From: Neobacillus sp. WH10
GTDB taxonomy: Bacteria > Bacillota > Bacilli > Bacillales > Cytobacillaceae
NCBI RefSeq assembly: GCF_030123405.1
Contig: NZ_CP126110.1
Span: forward strand, 5,084,001 to 5,148,000
Direction: 5' to 3'
DNA: 64,000 nt
The position numbers and the translations under genes are program-made. Below, piece after piece: positions 25,361 through 34,589 of the stretch (the stretch's first letter is position 1; every line of letters begins with the position of its first letter). The notes under the pieces were generated by a model that saw nothing but the letters and a program-made list of their open reading frames with translations, was not told where the DNA came from and made no database searches.

Positions 25361-25472
25361 GCAGCAGCTTCTTTTAGTATTCCCTCTCGTGAAGAATGAT
25401 CATCGATGGTTTGATTCTTAAATCGATGTTATATGAATAACCTGGAGGTGGAATGATTCTTTTTTTAGCCAC
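25225..25472 (-). pseudogene. Unidentified coding-like remnant, antisense to the DUF5317 fragment
   Basis: On the minus strand one frame reads VAKKRIIPPPGYSYNIDLR and then shifts by one base near 25395 into IDDHSSREGILKEAAAMGIN, continuing DNDIDVKRLIERLITEERSN. The composition looks like a real soluble protein, but I do not recognise it and one frameshift is needed. It overlaps the DUF5317 fragment, so at most one of the two is genuine in the shared part; a junction near 25300 would allow both. Confidence 0.35.
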
Positions 25473-25505
25473 AAAAAAACCACCCAACTAATTTAGTTAG
25501 GTGGA
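25472..25505 (-). terminator. Terminator downstream of the RND exporter gene
   Basis: On the minus strand CCACCTAACTA pairs with TAGTTGGGTGG, followed by TTTTTTTG. It lies some 65 bases after the stop codon of the exporter gene. Confidence 0.85.
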
Positions 25506-25570
25506 GTTATGCTAATTCGTCTAATAATACTAAACACCCTAATTTTTGTAGATATTTAAATTAAACCCAC

Positions 25571-28500
25571 TCACGCCGATTCCTTACCAGTTACTTTATC
25601 AGTAGTCTTCTTAGATAATCTCCCTTTTACCGATTTCATTACATGATACGTAGTCGGCACAATCACCAAGGTTAATAGAGTAGATGTCAACAATCCTGAA
25701 ATAACAACAATCGCTAGAGATCTTGAAATTAATCCCCCTTCACTCGAGAGTGCTAATGGTAATAATGCACCGATTGTTGCAAAAGCCGTCATGAGAATTG
25801 GGCGAAGACGCGTTTTTCCAGCCTCTAGTAAAGCTTCTTTGACCTCTATACCCTTCTTCTCATTTTGCTTCACTCGCTCCATCAAGACAATCGCATTTGT
25901 GACAACAATACCTATTAACATCAGAAACCCAACTAATGCCGGCATACCAAGTGCTTGATTAGTAAGATATAATCCTAGTAACCCGCCTGAAAATAAGAAT
26001 GGCAACGAAGATAGGATTGCTACTGGCATTAACATATTCCCAAATGCTATAAGCATCACGATAAACACAAGTACAACCGCAACTGCCATAGCAATCATCA
26101 TATTGGTAAATCCTTCATTCATCGCTGCCGCTTGACCTTCTGAACGATAAGTTACCCCTTTTGGTAAATCTACTTTTTTTAGCCGTTTATCAACCTCCGC
26201 TTGCACACCGGAGGAATTATCCGTCGTGATCCGGCCAGTAACCTGTACATATGGCTGCTGATTTAACCGATACAAAGCGGAAGGACTAGGTGCTTTTTTT
26301 AGGGCTGCCACTTCTAAGAGACTTACTTGCTGCCCTAGCGGATTGGTCATCTTTTGACTCATAATATCATTAATGGTGTTTACGGAAGAGCTATTCAATG
26401 ACAAATTTACACTAGTTGTTTTCCCTTCTACTTGCATATCTAAAACTGTATCGCCCGAAATGAGTTCTCTCACGTATCCCGCAATCATGACCGGACTTAC
26501 ACCTTTTTCCGCCGCTTTATGATCATCTATTTCCAATTGGAGCTGTTCCTTCACTCCTGTGAGGTTGGATTCTACATTTTCTAAGCCATCGATATCTTTA
26601 ATCTTATCGGTAATTATTTTCCCGGCTGTTTCTAAGTCTTGGGCATTCCCGCCCTCGATAATTAACGCTAAACCACTGGTTCCCACAATCCCAACAGGAG
26701 CAAGGGCTACCTGCATTTGATCATCCAGTTTTTCTACTTTTGATCTCACCCTTTTTTCAAAATCATTTGTTTGAGCTTTCGTGATGTCATCCTTTAAATC
26801 AATGGAAAAACGAATATGTTCGCCATTCACAATCGTTTGTAAATGTTTAATTTGCTTTTCTTTTGCTAAGATATCTTCTACTTTAACAGCAATATCGTTC
26901 GCTTTATCCAATGAAGTTCCATCTGGTAAATCTCCTGCTAACCGGTAGGAGACATCTTTTTCTTGAGGTAAAAAATTCTTTGGAATCATAGGAACTAGTG
27001 CCAGTGACCCGGCAAAAAGGATGACGGCCAAAACTATCGTAACAGCCCTCTTATTTAATACCCATGACAGCACATTCTTATAGGCTTTTTCAAAAAATGT
27101 TTCTTTCACCTCTTGATGTTTGATCCGCAGTAAAAATAGCTTTGCTAATAATGGCACAACCGTCAAGGAAACAATTAAGGAAAACGCGAGTGCAACAATG
27201 ACTGTAATGCCAAACGGCGCAAAAAAACGACCAATTATCCCTGGAACAAAGGAAAGCGGCCCGAATACGGCAATGGTTGTAAGGGTGGAAGAGGTAATCG
27301 CTCCTCCGACTTCTTTTGCGGCTGTCAAAACCATTCTTTCATCACGTCTTGTGCTTGTTAACGTTCGACGGTAAATATTTTCAATGACGACAATCGAATC
27401 ATCAATAACCCGTCCAACGGCAACCGCAATTCCGGCCAGGGTCATCATGTTTAAGCTATAGCCAAAATATTTCAATGTAATCATCGAGGCTAATATTGAT
27501 AATGGGATGGAAAGAACCGCAACAATCGTTGCTCTTATATTACGAAGGAACAAGAACGTAACAATAACGGCAAACAATGTACCAAGCAAGACTTCCCGCA
27601 GCATCCCATCAACTGATGTTTTCACTTCTTTGGATGTATCATATAATTTCGTTAATTTGTAGCCGGAAGGAAGCTCTAATGCATCCAGCTTTTCCTTTGC
27701 TTGCCCCACCACTTCAACGGTATTGGAGCCTGGCTGTGCCTTCATCTCAACCAAAACAGCTGGCTTTTCATTTAATCGAGTGTAGACCATTTCCTTTTTG
27801 TTGCTATAAGAAACGTCGGCGATTTCTGACAGGCTCACTTGTTGCATTCCAGCAGGTCCTTGAGCCAATATTTGAATCTTTTTAACATCCTCAACTGAAT
27901 CCAGTTTGAAATCGGCCTGCACATTGAATGTTTTATCTTCAACATTTACCTGCCCTGCCGGGAATGAAAAATTGTGTGCTAACAGCGTTTGCTTGACTGT
28001 CTCATACGTCATTCCAAGCTGCTTCATTTTTTCCGGATCGAGTTTGATCGCTACTTCTTTTTCGGTCTCACCCGAAATATCAATGGTTCCGGCTCCATCG
28101 ATTCCTGTCAACGCCGGCTTGATCCGTTCATTGATAAACTGAGTCAAGTCCGATTGATTAGCTGTTTCAGACGAAAGCGCAAATGTAAATACAGGCATAG
28201 CAGATGGACCGTCCTTTATAATATCAGGCTTTTCTGCACCTGCAGGCAGCTTCATGGCAGCGACGGCCGTTGTTACATCCTTTTCTGCTTCGTCCATATC
28301 CTTGCTCATTTCAAATTCAAGAATTCCCACTACTATATTACTGTGTGCTTCAATATATAAATTATCTAATTTCTTGATACCTGAAAGTGTTTCTTCTAAT
28401 GGCTTACCAATATCCTCTAATCCCTGTTCAGGAGTTGCCCCGATATAGGGAACCTGGACAACAATATAAGGAATGTCAACATTAGGCATTGATTCCATCT

Positions 28501-28600
28501 TCATCGTTCTGACTGAATAAATCCCCCCGGCAATCACCATTAGCATGGCAATAAAAATAACCCCTGCGTTCTTAAGTGAAAAATTAATCCATGATTTCAT
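25571..28600 (-). CDS. RND-family efflux permease (AcrB/SwrC-like)
   Basis: Proton-driven exporter of the HAE1/AcrB family, 1009 residues, close in size to SwrC of Bacillus subtilis. The layout is internally duplicated: first membrane segment (10-30), large extracellular domain, membrane block (about 325-520), second extracellular domain, second block (about 830-990). TM4 carries the acidic pair in GRVIDDSIVVIEN needed for proton relay. No membrane-fusion or outer-membrane partner gene is nearby, as usual in Gram-positives. SwrC exports surfactin; the substrate here is unknown. The gene stands alone with its own terminator. Confidence 0.92.
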   Translation of the reverse strand: MKSWINFSLKNAGVIFIAMLMVIAGGIYSVRTMKMESMPNVDIPYIVVQVPYIGATPEQGLEDIGKPLEETLSGIKKLDNLYIEAHSNIVVGILEFEMSKDMDEAEKDVTTAVAAMKLPAGAEKPDIIKDGPSAMPVFTFALSSETANQSDLTQFINERIKPALTGIDGAGTIDISGETEKEVAIKLDPEKMKQLGMTYETVKQTLLAHNFSFPAGQVNVEDKTFNVQADFKLDSVEDVKKIQILAQGPAGMQQVSLSEIADVSYSNKKEMVYTRLNEKPAVLVEMKAQPGSNTVEVVGQAKEKLDALELPSGYKLTKLYDTSKEVKTSVDGMLREVLLGTLFAVIVTFLFLRNIRATIVAVLSIPLSILASMITLKYFGYSLNMMTLAGIAVAVGRVIDDSIVVIENIYRRTLTSTRRDERMVLTAAKEVGGAITSSTLTTIAVFGPLSFVPGIIGRFFAPFGITVIVALAFSLIVSLTVVPLLAKLFLLRIKHQEVKETFFEKAYKNVLSWVLNKRAVTIVLAVILFAGSLALVPMIPKNFLPQEKDVSYRLAGDLPDGTSLDKANDIAVKVEDILAKEKQIKHLQTIVNGEHIRFSIDLKDDITKAQTNDFEKRVRSKVEKLDDQMQVALAPVGIVGTSGLALIIEGGNAQDLETAGKIITDKIKDIDGLENVESNLTGVKEQLQLEIDDHKAAEKGVSPVMIAGYVRELISGDTVLDMQVEGKTTSVNLSLNSSSVNTINDIMSQKMTNPLGQQVSLLEVAALKKAPSPSALYRLNQQPYVQVTGRITTDNSSGVQAEVDKRLKKVDLPKGVTYRSEGQAAAMNEGFTNMMIAMAVAVVLVFIVMLIAFGNMLMPVAILSSLPFLFSGGLLGLYLTNQALGMPALVGFLMLIGIVVTNAIVLMERVKQNEKKGIEVKEALLEAGKTRLRPILMTAFATIGALLPLALSSEGGLISRSLAIVVISGLLTSTLLTLVIVPTTYHVMKSVKGRLSKKTTDKVTGKESA

Positions 28601-28920
28601 CCCTTCTCTTCCCCTCCGCTTGTTTTACACCATCCGCTGTTTTTTCTCCCTAGCGATTGGTTAATTTACCCTTTTCAATATAGAATTTCCATTTTATCAT
28701 CGACATCGGTCAGTTGCTGTAATATCATCTACATCCTGAGACCTAGGAAATTCATTAGCGGAAGCGTTCGGATTCGGGGACCCAGCGGCTATGCTGCTTC
28801 TAAGCGACCGTATCAATGGAAAATTTACATGTCTGGGCGTTTATAATGACTATAAACATTTTTGTAGAGATGTGTTTTACCTCTAAAAGTTATACAATAC
28901 CAACTGATTTGTTCTATTTA
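28601..28920. other. Intergenic region upstream of the RND gene
   Basis: 320 bases with the ribosome site of the RND gene near 28605-28615 (minus strand). A GC-richer stretch (28735-28830, GGAAGCGTTCGGATTCGGGG) differs from its surroundings, but I recognise neither a coding frame nor an RNA. Confidence 0.4.
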
Positions 28921-29425
28921 CATCTTATGAGGGACTAATCTTTCTGTTTATTCAATCGTTTTGGCCTTCATCCCGCTTATGAAGGTCTAATCTTTCCTTT
29001 TTTTCAATCATTTTGGCCTTCATCCCCCTTATGAAGGTCTAATCTTCCTGGTTTTTCAACTGATTTGGCCTTCATCACCCTTATGAAGGTCTAATCCTTC
29101 CTTTTTTTCAATCGTTTTGGTCTTCATCCCCCTTATGAAGGTCTAATCTTCCTGGTTTTTCAACTGATTTGGCCTTCATCATCCTTATGAAGGTTTTATC
29201 TTCCTGGTTCTTCAACTGATTTGGCCTTCATCACCCTTATGAAGGTTTTATCTTCCTGGTCTTTCAACTGATTTAGCCTTCATCCCCCTTATGAAGGTTT
29301 TATCTTCCTGGTCTTTCAACTGATTTAGCCTTCATCCCCCTTATGAAGGTTTTATCTTCCTGGTTTTTCAACTGATTTGGCCTTCATACCCCTTATGAAG
29401 GTCTAATCTTCCCCTTTTTTGATTT
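28921..29425. repeat. Tandem array B: ten copies of a 52-bp unit
   Basis: CTTATGAAGG (first copy CTTATGAGGG) starts at 28924, 28976, 29028, 29080, 29132, 29184, 29236, 29288, 29340 and 29392, without one base of drift. Each unit has the inverted repeat CCTTCAT-CCCCCTT-ATGAAGG followed by the pyrimidine-rich TCTTCCTGGTTTTTCAACTG. Copies in the right half are nearly identical; those on the left are more diverged. The array fills the divergent space between the RND and SPFH genes. There are no unique spacers, so it is not CRISPR. Confidence 0.93.
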
Positions 29426-29431
29426 GGATCC

Positions 29432-29500
29432 TGAGAAATCCCTACGTAGAAGGCTTCTTCATCGATTTTCACAGTATAAAATCCACTAAAACATCTATGT
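29432..29500. repeat. Two diverged units of the array A family
   Basis: Directly after array B, CCCTACGTAGAAGGCTTCTT matches the core of array A near 5.5 kb, and a weaker copy (ACATCTATGTA) follows 52 bases later at 29492. Two 52-bp families are thus placed side by side. Confidence 0.6.
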
Positions 29501-29638
29501 AAACATGTAAACAAGCGAGGGAGATTGATGTATCTAGAGATCAAATTAAAACGAGGGTTTTTATTAATAAATCACCTGTTTTATTTGGTAAAATAACAAA
29601 TATTTTACTTTTTATACTAAATGTATTATGATATAAAT

Positions 29639-29659
29639 GTGATATCACTTTTATATCAC
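29639..29659. promoter_or_regulatory. Palindrome before the SPFH gene, possible operator
   Basis: GTGATAT pairs with ATATCAC around CACTTTT, 25 bases before the ATG, and a third half-site (ATGATAT) lies just upstream at about 29628. It overlaps the place expected for the promoter or transcription start. The Arc-type protein encoded downstream is a candidate ligand (inference). Confidence 0.45.
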
Positions 29660-29683
29660 TTTTACTATAGGGAGGGGTTATTA

Positions 29684-30544
29684 ATGAAAGAAAAATCGAT
29701 TTTTAAAATGAATGGTTTTGCAGCACTTATCATTGCTCTGTTGTGTATTGGTTTTGGAATTTATCTAATCGTTACCGGAGCGGCAATTGCGGGAAAAATA
29801 GCCGGAATAGTCGTCGTAATTGTGGGATTAATTATTGGTACGAGTTTAACCATTGTTCAGCCAAACGAAGCAAAAGTATTAACGTTCTTTGGAACCTACA
29901 TTGGTGTCATCCGGGATCAAGGATTATGGGCAACCGTTCCCTTTACTTTCAAACGAAGTGTTTCATTACGTGTGACGAACTTCAACAGTGAGAAGCTAAA
30001 AGTAAATGATTTAGAAGGAAATCCAATTGAAATTGCTGCTGTTGTTGTGTACAAAGTTAGGGATGCAGCAAAAGCATTGTATGATGTAGAAAACTATGAA
30101 AAATTCATCCAGATTCAAAGTGAAACTGGTATTCGTCATATTGCGAGCACATATGCCTATGATTCGTTTGGAAATAATGATAGCACCTTAACCCTTCGTC
30201 AAAATAGCGATGAAGTAGCTGATGTTCTTATGTATGATTTACAAAAACGGCTTGATGTGGCTGGGGTAGATGTCATTGAAGCACGGATCATGCATCTTGC
30301 CTATTCTTCCGAAATTGCTTCTGCCATGCTTCAAAGACAACAAGCCCAGGCTGTTTTATCTGCTCGTAAGGTGATTGTCGACGGTGCTGTAGGGCTTGTA
30401 AAAGCAGCGATTGATCAGCTTACAGAGCAAGATATTGTCGAGCTCGACGAAGAGAAAAAAGCACAAATGGTCAATAACCTGATGGTTGCCATTGTTTCCG
30501 AGAAAGGAACACAACCAATTATCAATACCGGAAGTATTTATTAA
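29684..30544 (+). CDS. SPFH domain (band 7) membrane protein
   Basis: 286 residues from ATG 29684, which has GGGAGGGGTTATTA upstream. Two adjoining hydrophobic segments (about 13-57) form a membrane hairpin, followed by an SPFH domain (about 65-220) with PNEAKVLTFFGTYIGVIRDQGL and YKVRDAAKALYDVENYEKFI. The Ala/Gln-rich helical stretch AMLQRQQAQAVLSARKVIVDG near 225-245 is the flotillin-like coiled segment. Such proteins scaffold membrane microdomains or stress responses. It is followed 12 bases later by an Arc-type protein gene, a pairing that is usual in bacilli. Confidence 0.9.
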   Translation: MKEKSIFKMNGFAALIIALLCIGFGIYLIVTGAAIAGKIAGIVVVIVGLIIGTSLTIVQPNEAKVLTFFGTYIGVIRDQGLWATVPFTFKRSVSLRVTNFNSEKLKVNDLEGNPIEIAAVVVYKVRDAAKALYDVENYEKFIQIQSETGIRHIASTYAYDSFGNNDSTLTLRQNSDEVADVLMYDLQKRLDVAGVDVIEARIMHLAYSSEIASAMLQRQQAQAVLSARKVIVDGAVGLVKAAIDQLTEQDIVELDEEKKAQMVNNLMVAIVSEKGTQPIINTGSIY

Positions 30545-30556
30545 GGTTGTGTCATC

Positions 30557-30709
30557 ATGAGTAAAAGAAAATCATTTCCGCTGCGAATCGACCCAAAACT
30601 ATACGAAGTACTGGAAAAATGGGCAGAAGATGAGATCAGAAGTGTTAATGCTCAAATTGAGGTAATATTAAAAGATGCTGCAAAAAAAGCGGGAAGATTA
30701 AAAAAATAA
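30557..30709 (+). CDS. Arc-family ribbon-helix-helix protein
   Basis: A 50-residue basic protein: MSKRKSFPLRIDPKLYEVLE, then KWAEDEIRSVNAQIEVILKD. The SFPLRID strand followed by two helices with RSVNAQIE is the Arc/MetJ ribbon-helix-helix pattern, close to Arc-type proteins with consensus FxLRxxPxLxxxLxxWA. The gene begins 12 bases after the SPFH stop and lacks a strong ribosome site, which suggests coupled translation. It may bind DNA as a dimer and regulate its own operon, or act as a small partner of the SPFH protein. Confidence 0.85.
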   Translation: MSKRKSFPLRIDPKLYEVLEKWAEDEIRSVNAQIEVILKDAAKKAGRLKK

Positions 30710-30748
30710 TAACTAGATGCCAAGTTGTTTACTAAAGGATAACTATGA

Positions 30749-30796
30749 AGCCTGTATTTAAGATTACTAAGTAATTATAGATACAGGCTATTTTTA
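30749..30796 (+). terminator. Terminator of the SPFH-Arc operon
   Basis: AGCCTGTAT pairs with ATACAGGCT around a 23-base AT-rich loop and is followed by ATTTTTATT. Confidence 0.8.
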
Positions 30797-30822
30797 TTAA
30801 AGCCTCCGTTTGTACAATTCCA

Positions 30823-31002
30823 ATAACCGACATCCTTACGACAAATTTCCATATTGGATATACTATTTAATCGTTCGTTTAAAATGGCTGCAAATACTGA
30901 TCTATAAGAATTTCCACTGCAAATAACGGGAAAAGATTGTTGAAAGATGCAAGAGAATTTCCCAGACAATAACCTAAATTTTCACAAAATTTGAATAATT
31001 TT
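30823..31002. repeat. Dispersed repeat R1, first copy (about 180 bp)
   Basis: From AACCGACATCCTTACGACAA to the AT-rich end near CACAAAATTTGAAT this stretch is clearly similar, with a few indels, to 34739-34917 in the same orientation. Shared blocks include TATACTATTTAATCGTT, GGCTGCAAATACTGATCTAT and AAGATTGTTGAAA. It has no long open frame. The remainder to 31120 holds nothing I recognise. Confidence 0.85.
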
Positions 31003-31120
31003 TTTGTATGAAAATCTATATGACAAACGAATTATTGTTAAATACCTGAACTTGCAGGCAGAAATCCTTAGCGAGTGATAATTGCTTGCATAATGCTCCG
31101 TATAGGAATACTTAACTTTA

Positions 31121-32725
31121 TTACCCCTGGATATCCCGTTTTTTATAGCCGATAAAACCTACAACCATTAAAACAATTGCTATAATTGTCAGTATGGAAA
31201 CTTTCATGAGGTCCATTTCTTCAATAGGAAGTTGCGGGATATAACCAAACGGCGATAGTTTCCCCATCCATTCTGGGAACTGAAGTAAACCGCCTAAATA
31301 AATTACGAAAAATGAATAGGTCAAATAAACCCAAGTCAAACCAGATAATTTTGGTGCCAAACCGATAAACAACACCGCGATTCCAATCATGATCCACACC
31401 GCAGGCAGATAGGCCATTGCTGCACTATAAAAGGTACCAAAAGGAATTCCTTCCTCCATTACCGAATTCCCGACTGCCCCCAGACTAATAGCAGCAAGCG
31501 ACAGCATCACAAACGCACTTACCATGGATACGATACAATAACACGCCATAAGCCGCGAACGAGACACCGCACGACTTAGTAAGTGTTCTGTGCGATTCTT
31601 TTTCTCTTCCCCTTTAAGCTTGAATATGGCCATTAAAGGTGGAATCGTACAAATCATCGAGATTATTTTCATCAACATCGTTAAAAATTGTTCTGTTAAC
31701 GAAAAGCCTGCTGCTGGTGTTAACATTTTTTCCATCATTTCATTATTGGAAAAATAGGACTCTAGATCACCTAATACTGACCCGTAAGATGCTCCAAGTA
31801 TTAACATTCCAACTGCCCAAGCAATTAGTCCAGTACGCTGAAGTCTTAGCGCAAGACCAAGCGGACTTTGTAAAAAGGAAGATGCATATTTTCTGCCCGG
31901 CTTAGCCGGTATGAATCCAGCTTCCAAATCACGGATGGCATTCAAATATAGCGAAGTGATAACCAAAATAAGCGCCACTCCGATTGTTAGTAAAATTGGC
32001 CACCAGTAATTATTCACATATACTTCTGAACTTAAAACCCAACCTAATGGTGAAAACCAAGAGAGTGCTTGATTGCTAACATCCCCAATGGCACGAATTA
32101 GATAAGACATGAGCAATATAGCGATGGAAAAGCCAATCGTCCCTCGTGATGTCACCGTCAACTGGGCGAATAATGCTGTGATTGCGGTGAAGATGATACC
32201 TGTCGCTCCTAAAGCTGCTCCATATAAAAGAGACCCATCTAAATCCATGCTTTTGATTCCAAGAGCGTATAACCCAAAACCGATAATTAGCGCTAATAAC
32301 AGATTTGCTCCAACCGAAACGAAGATGGATGCCTGTAAATTCGACAACCGTCCAACAGGCAGCGAGCGAATCATTTCAATCCGACCTTCCTCTTCATCTG
32401 CTCGTGTATGACGCGCAACAAATAAAATGCTCATAATCCCAACAGCCAAAGCAGTGAAAAGTAACATTTGATGGGCCATCATAGCTCCGTTTGTATAGTT
32501 ATCCAGGCCGTAACTTGGACCAAGCATCGCTGTCATAGCAGGGTTCTTCATCGTTTCTGCTGCGATTTGTCTTTCTTGCTCTGTAGAGTACAATCCCGTA
32601 AATGCATTTGCAACGATAAATGTAAGAACGGATAAAGAGAGTAACCAAACAGGAATACGAATACGATCTCTTCGAAGCATTAATCGAGAGAGTCTCCTTG
32701 TATTAATGTATAACTGTTTTGACAT
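31121..32725 (-). CDS. ABC-2 type exporter permease
   Basis: Membrane subunit of 534 residues with about twelve hydrophobic segments arranged as two similar halves. The first half opens with LSRLMLRRDRIRIPVWLLSL and the loop RADEEEGRIEMIRSLPVGRL, the second with RLQRTGLIAWAVGM and EEKKNRTEHLLSRAVSRSRL; these loops contact the ATPase. The pattern fits the polyketide/tetronasin-type drug exporter group. Its start overlaps the ATPase stop codon by one base (TAATG), so the two are coupled. The substrate is unknown. Confidence 0.87.
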   Translation of the reverse strand: MSKQLYINTRRLSRLMLRRDRIRIPVWLLSLSVLTFIVANAFTGLYSTEQERQIAAETMKNPAMTAMLGPSYGLDNYTNGAMMAHQMLLFTALAVGIMSILFVARHTRADEEEGRIEMIRSLPVGRLSNLQASIFVSVGANLLLALIIGFGLYALGIKSMDLDGSLLYGAALGATGIIFTAITALFAQLTVTSRGTIGFSIAILLMSYLIRAIGDVSNQALSWFSPLGWVLSSEVYVNNYWWPILLTIGVALILVITSLYLNAIRDLEAGFIPAKPGRKYASSFLQSPLGLALRLQRTGLIAWAVGMLILGASYGSVLGDLESYFSNNEMMEKMLTPAAGFSLTEQFLTMLMKIISMICTIPPLMAIFKLKGEEKKNRTEHLLSRAVSRSRLMACYCIVSMVSAFVMLSLAAISLGAVGNSVMEEGIPFGTFYSAAMAYLPAVWIMIGIAVLFIGLAPKLSGLTWVYLTYSFFVIYLGGLLQFPEWMGKLSPFGYIPQLPIEEMDLMKVSILTIIAIVLMVVGFIGYKKRDIQG

Positions 32726-33642
32726 TATAAAGCACCCCCAGCTCCTGTATTGGAAGTTTTTCCTGCACCTTCATAATGGCGCATAAATAAATCTTCTAAT
32801 GTAGGCGGCGCGCTTTCTAATTTCACGATTCCGAATTGACTTACATATTTCATTACATTGTCCAATTCCACTGAATCTACCTGGAAGGAATATGTTTGAC
32901 CTTTCTTCTCGATATTATGAACTCCTTTTACTTCGTGTAAAGAAGATAAAGCCTCCTTCGTTTCGACAAGTAAGTTTGTTCTGGTTAAGTGCCGCAGTTC
33001 ATCTAATGTTCCGGTTTCAATAACCTGCCCTTGTCGAATAATTGCCACTTTATCACACAACTTTTCTACTTCCGATAAAATGTGGCTGGATAATAAAATG
33101 CTTTTTCCCTCTCTTTTTGCTTCCATCACACATTCCTGGAAAATTCTCTCCATTAATGGATCCAGACCCGATGTTGGTTCATCTAAAATATAAAGATCAG
33201 CGTCAGATGAAAAAGCTGCAATTAAGGCAACCTTTTGCCGGTTTCCTTTTGAATAGGTTCTACATTTTTTCGAAGGATCTAAATCGAATTTTTTAATTAG
33301 TTCTTCGCGCCTGCTTTTACTATTTGTTCCGCGTAATTTCACAAATAGATCAATTACTTCCCCGCCTGTTAAGTTAGGCCATAAGTTCACATCGCCTGGA
33401 ACATAGGCAATTCTCTTGTGTATTTCAACTGCATCTTTCCAGACATCCATGCCAAAGATCTTCGCTTCTCCTTCTGTTGCTTTTAATATACCGAGCAGAA
33501 TACGAATAGTTGTTGATTTTCCCGCACCATTTGGACCAATGAATCCAAATACTTCACCATTATTCACTTCAATGTCTACACCATTTAAAGCTGTAAACTT
33601 TCCAAACTTTTTCGTTAAATTCGATGTTTTTAAGACAGACAT
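32725..33642 (-). CDS. ABC exporter ATP-binding protein
   Basis: ATPase of 305 residues, DrrA-like. Walker A GPNGAGKST near 36-44, Q-loop region IAYVPGDVNLWPNL near 82, signature YSKGNRQKV near 135, Walker B LYILDEPTSGLDP near 156, and switch His in LLSSHILSEVEKL near 190. The C-terminal 80 residues form the extra domain usual in drug exporters. It is the first gene of an exporter pair and is divergent from a TetR regulator with inverted repeats between them, a typical drug-inducible arrangement. Confidence 0.92.
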   Translation of the reverse strand: MSVLKTSNLTKKFGKFTALNGVDIEVNNGEVFGFIGPNGAGKSTTIRILLGILKATEGEAKIFGMDVWKDAVEIHKRIAYVPGDVNLWPNLTGGEVIDLFVKLRGTNSKSRREELIKKFDLDPSKKCRTYSKGNRQKVALIAAFSSDADLYILDEPTSGLDPLMERIFQECVMEAKREGKSILLSSHILSEVEKLCDKVAIIRQGQVIETGTLDELRHLTRTNLLVETKEALSSLHEVKGVHNIEKKGQTYSFQVDSVELDNVMKYVSQFGIVKLESAPPTLEDLFMRHYEGAGKTSNTGAGGAL

Positions 33643-33681
33643 TTTTTATTCTCCTCTTCTCCATCAAAATTTTTGAACGAG

Positions 33682-33751
33682 TTATGAAATATTTTAACTT
33701 ATATAGTTCATAATATATAAAATGTATTTATTTTACAATAGGTTATGAACT
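33682..33751. promoter_or_regulatory. Inverted repeats between exporter and TetR genes, probable operators
   Basis: TTATGAAATATTTTAA (33682), AGTTCATAA (33706-33714) and TTATGAACT (33743-33751) form inverted repeats; the last two are exact complements. They cover the promoter zone of both divergent genes and are likely TetR binding sites. Confidence 0.6.
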
Positions 33752-33805
33752 ATTTTAATTGTTTTATTACATAAATTTTATTAAACTTAACAAGAGGTGA
33801 AAGAT

Positions 33806-34393
33806 ATGGATGGGTTTCAACGACGAAGGGAGCAGAAGACAAAGAATATATTAGAAGCTGCTTTAGCCTTATTTATGGAGTATGGTGTGCAAAAAATTTC
33901 AATTGCTGAAATAGCTAAAAAAGCAAATGTATCTCAAGTAACGATCTATAATTACTTTGTGAGTAAACATAATTTAGTGCATGAAGTTTATCTTTATTAT
34001 TTAGACAAGGCGTCGGATGAATTTGAACAACTTCTTCATAGCAATATACCTTTTCCTGAAAAAATAAAACAGATGATGTTTACAAAGAATGAAGAAACAA
34101 AACAGATCAATGAAGATTTTTATCAATATATAATGATGGAATATTCGACCAGCGCCGATTATTTTAAACAACTATATGTAGAAAAGTCTCTTCCTCGTTT
34201 TATTGATTTGTTTAACCAGGGAAAGGCAGAGGGATATGTTGATCCGAATTTGTCTAATGAAGCGATTATTTTTTTCATTCAAGCGTTGAATCAATATTTA
34301 CAACGGGAAGAAGTCTATCAAAAAATACTACCGCTGACCGAAGATATTATGAAGATTTTCTTTTATGGAATCGTTGGAAAAAGAGAAAATTGA
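33806..34393 (+). CDS. TetR/AcrR-family regulator of the ABC exporter
   Basis: 195 residues from the ATG at 33806, which follows AAGAGGTGAAAGAT. The N-terminal helix-turn-helix is clear: KNILEAALALFMEYGVQKIS, then IAEIAKKANVSQVTIYNYFVSKHNLVHEV with the recognition helix VSQVTIYNYF. The C-terminal ligand domain is variable. The gene is divergent from the exporter pair and shares a 160-base control region with it, so it most likely represses the exporter until a drug binds. Confidence 0.92.
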   Translation: MDGFQRRREQKTKNILEAALALFMEYGVQKISIAEIAKKANVSQVTIYNYFVSKHNLVHEVYLYYLDKASDEFEQLLHSNIPFPEKIKQMMFTKNEETKQINEDFYQYIMMEYSTSADYFKQLYVEKSLPRFIDLFNQGKAEGYVDPNLSNEAIIFFIQALNQYLQREEVYQKILPLTEDIMKIFFYGIVGKREN

Positions 34394-34487
34394 CGGGAAG
34401 CAGGAAATTGGAAACAGGGATTGAGCTTGGAAACAGGCAAACTGTGCCAGTCACTGTTTGCCATAGAAGTTTTTTATACTGAAAGTG

Positions 34488-34508
34488 AGGATGAAGGAGC
34501 GAGAATAA
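34488..34508 (+). pseudogene. 3' end of a decayed yvrJ copy
   Basis: Only RMKERE and a stop codon remain, followed by a hairpin with AAACCTGCTT and AAGCTGGTTT and by flank sequence (TATTCCTCGT, then GTCTGAA repeats). The same succession of remnant, hairpin, flank and C-family repeats occurs at 41445-41985, which supports the reading. Confidence 0.45.
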
Positions 34509-34589
34509 AAAAGAGAAACCTGCTTGAAGCATTTCTCTAAGCTGGTTTCTTATCTCTTTCCTATCGTATTCCTCGTCAAACAAACTATG

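Noticed and set aside
28921..29425. CRISPR array
   Set aside because: Repeats are contiguous with a 52-bp period and have no unique spacers; there are no cas genes in the window. The same holds for arrays A and C.
30775..30969. 64-codon minus-strand frame
   Set aside because: Lies within repeat R1 and a terminator; the other R1 copy does not keep the frame.
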